Shown one piece after another: positions 15,922 to 20,941 of a stretch of 20,941 nucleotides of DNA. The translations under genes and the position numbers were made by a program. Position 1 is the stretch's first letter. Each line of letters starts with the position of its first letter. The DNA lies in the NCBI GenBank assembly GCA_030630445.1, contig DAOVNC010000007.1, positions 1 to 20,941 of the forward strand, read 5' to 3'. The notes below the pieces were generated by a model, which had not been told where the DNA came from, did not search any database, and saw only the letters and a list, made by a program, of their open reading frames with translations. This DNA comes from Kiritimatiellales bacterium. GTDB lineage: Bacteria; Verrucomicrobiota; Kiritimatiellia; Kiritimatiellales; Pontiellaceae.

Positions 15922-16011
15922 TCGCGCTTCAGCTCATACAAAAAGGTGTCTGTTTGTCGGGGAATGACCCAATCCAGATTATTTTCCATGGCCGGTATCG
16001 TTTGGTAGAAG

Positions 16012-17535
16012 GTGTTGATCCGGCATTATGCCGATGAAGTCGGGTTTCGATGTCTACGCCCGAGAAGCGGGCTCCATCTCGTTGAGCGCATCTATGAGTT
16101 GAAGACCGGTGAGCAGATCAAGTCCATCGCGCTGAAGGAATTGGCCGATGAGTGGGAATATCTTCCACGCACCCGGGATCCGAGCGCGGCCTACATCAAG
16201 CAAAACCGATCCAAGCTTGAACGCTTCGTACGGTTCGTGAAGGCCCGGAGCAAGGGGGTGCATGAGGTTGGACAGGTCAACAAGAATCTGGCCAAGGCGT
16301 ATATGCTCGCGGAACGCAAGCGCGGGGTATCGCCCAAGACCTGGAACGATACGCTCAAGCTGCTGCGCACCACCTTCGCCAACCTGCTGCCCGAGGGCGC
16401 TCCGAATCCCTTCCGGGGGATCAAGTCGAGGGAGGCGGAAACCGTCTTCCGCAAACCTTTCTCCCCGGAAGACCTGCAGCTCATCGTGGATGCGGCGCAG
16501 GAGGATGAATTTATCCGTCCGATCATTATCACGGGAATCTGTACCGCCATGCGGCGCGGCGACTGCTGCATGCTCAAGTGGGCCGATGTGGATATGATGG
16601 ATGCGTTCATTACGGTCAAGACCTCCAAGACGGGGCAGACCGTGTCTATTCCCATCTTCCCGTTGCTGTATGAAGAGCTGGCCGGACGGGTGCAGACCGG
16701 CAAGTATGTATTCCCCCGGCAGGCCGCCATGTTCGAAGAAAATTCGTCAGGGATCTCCTGACGGGTGAAGAAAATCCTAGCTCAGGCGTTTGCCGAACCG
16801 GAAGCCGATGAGGATCTTCCGCTGCTCTCACCGGAAGAGACCCGTGCGAAGGCCCATGCCTATCTGGATACGTTGGTCGAAACATCGCGGACGGTAAAGA
16901 TGCGCATAACGTTGGACTGTTATCTCGATGGCTTGAAGGGAACTGAACTGTTTGAAAAGGCCGGGGTCAGCAAGGGGAGCCTGTCGCTGTATCTTAACGA
17001 TATTGAAATAGGGGCCGGGTGCCGGATTATCCGTCAGCGCAACGGGAAAAGCACGGGTAAGCGCAGTATCACCGCTTTGGTGCGGGGGGATGCTGGCAAC
17101 CTTCAGCTCGATCGCGAAGGAGGATTGCGCCGGGCGAGTATCCGGGATTTCCACAGCTTCCGCGTCACCTGGGTTACGTTGGCCCTGACCGCCGGAGTGC
17201 CATTGGAACTTGTGCAGCGTGTCACCGGCCACAAGACGACCGATATTGTCTTGAAGCACTATTTCCAGCCTAGGCGGGAGGATTTTAGAAAGGCGCTCCA
17301 TTTGGCCATGCCCCAGTTGCTGACGCAAGGCCGCGAAAACCTGCTGGCCGAACCGTCGATTGAATATGGAATTGACCCCGGACCGAGCGAGAAGCTGGAA
17401 CAGGCGCTTGAGATGCTCGAAGGGGTCAACAGCCCCAAATACAACAAGCAGATTGAGGAAGCCATGCAGTTGATCGAAAATGCTAAGGGCTGGTACGATT
17501 CGACCGTCTTGCGAGAAACGACACCGACCGGTTGA
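16012..17535 (+). pseudogene. Tyrosine recombinase/integrase interrupted by an in-frame TGA
   Basis: Two open frames (16012-16761 and 16765-17535) are in the same phase and separated only by TGA at 16759-16761; together they encode one phage-type integrase of about 507 residues. A SAM-like core-binding domain covers about 40-130. Then come catalytic Arg in 'TAMRRGD' (~181), Lys in 'VKTSKTGQ' (~206), HxxR in 'DFHSFRVTW', His in 'TGHKTTD' and the nucleophilic Tyr in 'LKHYFQP', all preserved. Between the Arg/Lys half and HxxR there are about 100 extra residues, including an HTH-like stretch ('LKGTELFEKAGVSKGSLSLYL'). The most likely original codon at the stop is Trp (TGG). GTG 16765 could restart translation but would make only the C-terminal half. 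An in-phase ATG at 15964 is cut off by TAG at 16006, so the N-terminus may also be damaged. Confidence 0.85.
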
Positions 17536-17586
17536 GAAGGGGTATGGATCTCTGTTGAGAGAATAAGTATCGATTCTATTCGCCAC

Positions 17587-17640
17587 ATATTGCGATATAA
17601 GCATGAAAAATGCTTTCATATCGTCATATATTACGATATA
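17587..17640. promoter_or_regulatory. Operator region of the hipBA-nuclease operon
   Basis: ATATTGCGATATA (17587-17599) recurs with one change as ATATTACGATATA (17628-17640). TATCGT (17619-17624) and ACGATA (17633-17638) form an inverted repeat with an 8-base spacer, the same geometry as the E. coli HipB operator TATCC-N8-GGATA. Between them AAGCAT (17599-17604) pairs with ATGCTT (17610-17615). This AT-rich dyad cluster ends 14 bases before the AAGGAGG ribosome site of hipB. Confidence 0.65.
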
Positions 17641-17667
17641 CAACTCCGTAAGTAAGGAGGTGGTGCG

Positions 17668-18015
17668 GTGAAAATTGAGGGATTATTGACCGATGAAGCG
17701 ATTCTGGCGGAGCTGGGCGGGCGCATGGCGCAGTATCGGCTGGAGCTTCGTTTGACCCAAGCGGAGCTGGCGGAGCAGGCGGGCATATCGAAACGCACGG
17801 TGGAGCGGATCGAGGCGGGCGCCACGACGCAGCTGTCGACGATGATTCGTATTTTCCGGGCGTTGGATTTGCTGGATCGCCTAGATGGGCTGTTGCCGGA
17901 GGCCGGGCCGCGCCCGATGGATCTGCTGAAGCTCAAGGGCAAGGGGCGGCAGCGGGCTCCCCGCAGGAAAAAGCAGCCGGGCGGCGAGGCCTGGCAGTGG
18001 GGGGATGAATCATGA
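17668..18015 (+). CDS. hipB: HipB-like Xre-family antitoxin with basic C-terminal tail
   Basis: 115 residues from GTG 17668, supported by AAGGAGG seven bases upstream. The Xre helix-turn-helix spans ~18-75 ('LTQAELAEQAGISKRTVERIE', then 'LSTMIRIFRALDLLDRLDGLLPE', a HipB hallmark). It is followed by a Lys/Arg-rich tail ('LKLKGKGRQRAPRRKKQPGG') that may add DNA or RNA contacts. It overlaps hipA by four bases (ATGA at 18012-18015), the standard antitoxin-toxin arrangement. It should repress its own operon through the dyads upstream and neutralise HipA. Its operators and sequence differ from the hipBST module, so the two systems are unlikely to cross-regulate. Confidence 0.9.
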   Translation: MKIEGLLTDEAILAELGGRMAQYRLELRLTQAELAEQAGISKRTVERIEAGATTQLSTMIRIFRALDLLDRLDGLLPEAGPRPMDLLKLKGKGRQRAPRRKKQPGGEAWQWGDES

Positions 18016-19319
18016 GCACGGTGGCGGAAGTAAAACTCTGGGGGCGCACCATCGGAGCGGTGGCGCTGGAAGATGGAGCCACCACCGCGACGTTTGAATA
18101 TGACTCAGAATTTGTTGGCAGCGGGATCGAAGTGGCCCCGTTGACGATGCCGCTTTCGAGTCGGCTTTATGAGTTCCCTGCCTTGCGGGCAGAAACCTTC
18201 CATGGTCTTCCGGGACTGTTGGCGGACTCCCTGCCGGATCGGTTCGGCAACGCGCTGATCGATGCCTGGCTGGGCAGGCAGGGGCGCACGTCCGGGTCGT
18301 TCAACGCGGTGGAACGCCTTTGCTATACCGGGGCGCGCGGCATGGGGGCGTTGGAGTTTGCGCCTGCCCTTGGTCCGGTGGCTCGCCAGTCGTCCCATAT
18401 CGAGGTCGATCAATTGGTAAAGCTGGCCTCGGAGGTATTGACGCATCGCAACGACTTGCAGGCGTCGTTCGATGACGAGGGCAAGGAGGAGGCGCTGAAG
18501 GATATTTTGCGGGTGGGAACTTCGGCAGGCGGCGCACGGGCCAAGGCGGTGATCGCATGGAACCCAGGAACCAACGAGGTGCGTTCCGGACAGGTCAAGG
18601 CCGGTGCCGGGTTTGAATATTGGCTGATGAAATTTGATGGAGTAAGTGGCAACAAAGACAAGGAGCAGGAAGATCCAAAGGGATATGGCGCGATTGAGCA
18701 TGCCTATTATAAAATGGCCATCGCTACTGGAATCACTATGACCCCCTGCGAGCTGTTCGAGGAAAATGGACGCCGCCATTTTATGACAAAGCGTTTTGAT
18801 CGGTTGGGCGGTGGTGAAAAACTGCACATGCAGTCACTCTGTGGCTTGGCGCACTATGACTTTAATCAGGCAGGGGCCTACGGCTATGAACAGGCTTTGC
18901 AGGTTATTCGACAACTGGGGTTGCCGATGGGTGCGGTGGAGGAGCAATTCCGTCGGATGGCGTTTAATATCATTGCCCGCAATCAGGACGACCACGTGAA
19001 GAATATTGCTTTCCTGATGGATAAATCAGGATGCTGGTCGCTATCCCCCGCCTTCGACGTGACCTACAGCTTCCAGCCGACCGGCCAATGGACATCGGTT
19101 CACCAGATGACCCTGAACGGCAAGCGCGATGGTTTTACTCTGGAGGATTTCAAGTCATGTGCCAATGCGGCCTCGATGAAGCGCGGGCGGGCAGAAACCA
19201 TTATCAACGAAGTCCGGGAAGTCGTTGGCCGCTGGCAGGAGTATGCGGAAGCATCACGCGTCGCCCCGGATCATCGTGACCGGATACAGGCAACCTTGCG
19301 GTTGGAGTTAGGAAGGTAG
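18012..19319 (+). CDS. hipA: HipA serine/threonine kinase toxin (full length)
   Basis: 435 residues, the normal HipA length, with the N-subdomain ('PLTMPLSSRLYEFPALRAET', 'GLPGLLADSLPDRFG', ~42-79) fused to the kinase, unlike the split hipS/hipT pair upstream. Kinase motifs: Gly-rich loop 'VGTSAGGARAKA' (~168-179, containing the likely autophosphorylated Ser171), 'MTKRFDR' (~258-264), catalytic loop 'NQDDHVKN' (Asp326, Asn331) and 'LSPAFDVTYSF' (metal-binding Asp349). All are intact, so it is predicted to be active. HipA arrests growth by phosphorylating an aminoacyl-tRNA synthetase (GltX in E. coli). A fragment of a very close paralogue lies at 7577-7670. Only one base separates its stop from the nuclease gene, which ties the nuclease to the toxin module. 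Confidence 0.93.
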   Translation: MSTVAEVKLWGRTIGAVALEDGATTATFEYDSEFVGSGIEVAPLTMPLSSRLYEFPALRAETFHGLPGLLADSLPDRFGNALIDAWLGRQGRTSGSFNAVERLCYTGARGMGALEFAPALGPVARQSSHIEVDQLVKLASEVLTHRNDLQASFDDEGKEEALKDILRVGTSAGGARAKAVIAWNPGTNEVRSGQVKAGAGFEYWLMKFDGVSGNKDKEQEDPKGYGAIEHAYYKMAIATGITMTPCELFEENGRRHFMTKRFDRLGGGEKLHMQSLCGLAHYDFNQAGAYGYEQALQVIRQLGLPMGAVEEQFRRMAFNIIARNQDDHVKNIAFLMDKSGCWSLSPAFDVTYSFQPTGQWTSVHQMTLNGKRDGFTLEDFKSCANAASMKRGRAETIINEVREVVGRWQEYAEASRVAPDHRDRIQATLRLELGR

Positions 19320-19320
19320 T

Positions 19321-20232
19321 ATGGATATCGGTCCACAATCTAAATCGGGCAACGCGATGACCGCCAAGTATCGTTTACTTCAGTCCAAGTACCGGGCAGA
19401 GGTTCTTAAAGAGGACTACGGTCACGGTCCGCATAAGAACAGCACATCGCACTATGGCAACATGCTGACCAGCGGAGAAGAAACCGGAAGCAATTTTATC
19501 AGCGATGCCGCCTTTGAGTTTGCCAAGGAGAAGGTGCTTCAGAAGCAGCACAACAAAAGCCTCACCATTGATGAGTTTCGGCTCTTCAACAATATGCTTA
19601 GTAGCATGCCGATGTGCTTTAACCTATTTTCCGACCTGCGGGCGCTATTGCGGGAAGATCCAGCGGAAGCCTCGAGAATTGCCAGGGACTTATTTGTGGA
19701 GATTCCATGGATTGATCAGTTGCTTGAAGTCGATGTGGAGTTTATCCCTACACCTATACAAGACTACACCAACGATAAGTCGGCCTTCGATGCCATGCTG
19801 ATTGTGGAAGATCAGGATGGTCGAAAGGGACTCATTAGCATCGAAACCAAGTATACCGATATTCTAGGCGGCAACGTGGCCAAGGATTCAGCAACCAAGA
19901 ATGCATTGGTCGAACAGGGCGGTTTCTTCAATGATGAGCTGAAAGCTGAGCTTCAGGAAAAAGGCTACAAGCAGATTCATCGTAACTTCCTGCTGACCTA
20001 TGCCTATGCGATGAAACAAGGATTTACTCATTTCGCAAATGTTGTTATTTCACCCGAGGAAGATAAGCTCTCTGTTGCAGAAATCGACGAACTACGGCAG
20101 GGCATGACCCAATATCAGGATCGGATATTCAAGATCCCGCTTGAGACTGTTGTGGATCGGGGGATTCGATTTAACGACTCTGACTTTGCTGGAGTGATGC
20201 TCCGCTTCCACGAGAGGTATCTCAAGCCATGA
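19321..20232 (+). CDS. PGN_0703-type putative restriction endonuclease (PD-(D/E)XK superfamily)
   Basis: 303 residues from ATG 19321; an alternative ATG at 19357 fits the start of similarity ('TAKYRLLQSKYRAEVL'). The nuclease core is 'DKSAFDAMLIVEDQDG', then 'RKGLISIETKYTDILGG' (about 154-188): a conserved Asp, a beta hairpin and E-x-K, the PD-(D/E)XK active-site pattern. It is preceded by 'SMPMCFNLFSDLRALL', a block characteristic of the PGN_0703 family. These proteins are annotated as putative restriction endonucleases, but no experimental role is known to me. There is no methyltransferase next to it. It follows hipA by one base and overlaps the next ORF by four, so it belongs to the hipBA operon. 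Visibly lower GC than the chromosomal genes, in keeping with horizontal transfer. Confidence 0.8.
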   Translation: MDIGPQSKSGNAMTAKYRLLQSKYRAEVLKEDYGHGPHKNSTSHYGNMLTSGEETGSNFISDAAFEFAKEKVLQKQHNKSLTIDEFRLFNNMLSSMPMCFNLFSDLRALLREDPAEASRIARDLFVEIPWIDQLLEVDVEFIPTPIQDYTNDKSAFDAMLIVEDQDGRKGLISIETKYTDILGGNVAKDSATKNALVEQGGFFNDELKAELQEKGYKQIHRNFLLTYAYAMKQGFTHFANVVISPEEDKLSVAEIDELRQGMTQYQDRIFKIPLETVVDRGIRFNDSDFAGVMLRFHERYLKP

Positions 20233-20441
20233 AAATGAGTGAGCTGGCGAAGAGGGTGGGGAAGAGTGCGCCATATTTGATGACGCTTCAGAAAAAGTTT
20301 GGGTTGCCAGCCTGTAAGGATTATCCCGAAGGCTATGCGATATCTTGCCAAGGGTTCTGCTTGCTGAACGGAGGATTTCCGAATATTCTGAAAGCTCTAA
20401 TATCAGTGGGTGTTTATAGGGGCGAGCATGTCAGGAATTAA
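20229..20441 (+). CDS. Small HTH-like protein of unknown function
   Basis: 70 residues starting at an ATG that overlaps the nuclease stop by four bases, so probably translationally coupled. The N-terminal half 'MSELAKRVGKSAPYLMTLQK' plus 'KFGLPACKDYPEGYA' reads like a short MerR/Xre-type DNA-recognition helix pair followed by a wing. The rest ('GFPNILKALISVG') could be one dimerisation helix. It might be a regulator or specificity factor for the nuclease, but no family is recognised with confidence, and it may be truncated. Confidence 0.6.
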   Translation: MKMSELAKRVGKSAPYLMTLQKKFGLPACKDYPEGYAISCQGFCLLNGGFPNILKALISVGVYRGEHVRN

Positions 20442-20604
20442 TCTATCAGGAATACGAGACAACCATAGCCGTGGGAATGTCGGGGAATTTCTGAAAGAAA
20501 AGATCCAGTTAGGGTCAAAGCTAGCGGGAGAAATAGGTAGTGCATCGAGTGTAAATATTGAGCCGGATACCCAGATTGGATCAATTAATGAGCAATGCCA
20601 ATGA
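20428..20604 (+). CDS. Small hypothetical protein
   Basis: 58 residues from ATG 20428 (MSGINLSGIRDNHSRGNVGE); a GTG at 20410 is also possible. It overlaps the preceding ORF by 14 bp and the following ORF by 17 bp. It is hydrophilic with no signal peptide or transmembrane segment, and the middle may form one amphipathic helix. No family recognised. The main support is the tightly overlapping gene arrangement, so it could be spurious. Confidence 0.4.
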   Translation: MSGINLSGIRDNHSRGNVGEFLKEKIQLGSKLAGEIGSASSVNIEPDTQIGSINEQCQ

Positions 20605-20737
20605 TCTAGAGTTATATCTGCAGTTCTTCAAGGGGCGTGAGGACTATTTTGCGCAACAAGGGGAGGACTGGTACTTCCCAGTAAAAAAGGCTCTCGATGA
20701 GTTTTATGTGCGTCGTCACTTAGAAAGGGACTTGTAG
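20588..20737 (+). CDS. Short ORF resembling the extreme N-terminus of TOTE-type conflict-system primase/helicase proteins (truncated)
   Basis: 49 codons, ATG 20588 to TAG 20735-20737. The sequence 'LELYLQFFKGREDYFAQQ', then 'WYFPVKKALDEFY' and 'RRHL', recalls the opening of TOTE conflict-system proteins, which typically begin with an 'LFRGREDVYARRW ... Y.PV ... HL' block before an archaeo-eukaryotic primase domain. Nothing of the primase (HXH, catalytic Asp) follows: after the stop no frame continues the homology in the last 200 bases. It is either a 5' remnant of a lost defence gene or a coincidental small ORF. Recognition is from memory of the motif and needs a profile search. Confidence 0.4.
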   Translation: MSNANDLELYLQFFKGREDYFAQQGEDWYFPVKKALDEFYVRRHLERDL

Positions 20738-20941
20738 CATTGTTGCCCTTGTGTTCGGTGGTCTTCAGTTGTTTTTTATCGCTAAATTGCTACTACACGA
20801 CCTAGCCTGATCTATTCATAAACCCGATTTTGGAGCTTGTTTCTCTTCGGGGAGACGCTGTTGAGAGCGGATAGAGAGTCGTTCGGGGTGTTTTATGCCG
20901 TTTTTGACTGTTTTTGGACAGACCTCCCCCTTACCCCTGTA
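20738..20941. other. Non-coding tail, nothing recognised
   Basis: No frame of useful length and no clear promoter, terminator or repeat is visible. TGATCTATTCATAAA near 20809 and the T-rich runs could belong to the edge of a mobile element, but no terminal repeat can be shown. Confidence 0.4.

Noticed and set aside
16759..16761. TGA in the integrase as a selenocysteine codon
   Set aside because: No SECIS-like hairpin is evident after it, the site is not a redox motif, and recombinases are not selenoproteins; a nonsense change from Trp is simpler.
19321..20232. Classical restriction-modification system
   Set aside because: The nuclease is present but no methyltransferase or specificity gene is seen next to it in the window.

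Overview
The window looks like a chromosomal piece of a Gram-negative, PEP-CTERM-bearing bacterium of the Planctomycetes-Verrucomicrobia-Chlamydiae group, most likely Verrucomicrobiota/Kiritimatiellota. The reasons are an LpxL-type acyltransferase, a tripartite RND efflux operon, a PEP-CTERM sorting tail, large FG-GAP/thrombospondin-type-3 exported proteins and chromosomal genes of fairly high GC. The assignment is inference from gene content; no rRNA or intact tRNA gene is present.

Layout. (1) 1-1311, plus strand: the end of a diacylglycerol-type glycosyltransferase, translationally coupled to a lysophospholipid/lipid A-type acyltransferase (envelope lipid synthesis). (2) 1323-1424, minus: a short decayed piece of a ClpB/ClpC AAA+ ATPase. 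(3) 7397-1425, minus: an efflux operon with overlapping genes. Its first gene is an in-frame fusion of a MarR repressor with a TolC-like outer-membrane protein, followed by the periplasmic adaptor and the RND permease. A perfect inverted repeat sits at the fusion gene's start codon, and a Shine-Dalgarno-preceded internal ATG could release the TolC part as a separate protein. (4) 7398-7958: a gene graveyard with a hipA 3' fragment (plus) next to a fragment of a PfkB sugar kinase (minus). (5) 7986-13644: three exported proteins. A NodB/CE4 polysaccharide deacetylase gene is frameshifted at a run of ten G. A large FG-GAP/TSP3 protein with a divergent deacetylase-like domain converges on it. A PEP-CTERM protein shares its N-terminal domain with the deacetylase. 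(6) 13645-14128: non-coding sequence with the PEP-CTERM gene promoter and an intrinsic terminator on the minus strand. (7) 14129 to the window end: what appears to be one end of an integrative element. It begins at a 19-nt copy of a tRNA 3' end. It carries a three-gene hipBST toxin-antitoxin operon behind a promoter with repeated operators, a tyrosine recombinase interrupted by an in-frame TGA, and a second operon with hipB, full-length hipA, a PGN_0703-type PD-(D/E)XK nuclease and three small overlapping ORFs. The last small ORF resembles the very start of TOTE-type conflict-system proteins.

How they fit together. The left 14 kb is vertical-looking chromosome (envelope lipids, drug efflux, surface polysaccharide handling). 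The right 7 kb is an accessory defence/addiction island: two unrelated HipA-kinase modules of different architecture flank the integrase, and the second is wired tightly to a nuclease. The strongest candidates for something new are the hipBA-nuclease-small-gene operon and the MarR-TolC fusion with its built-in second start.
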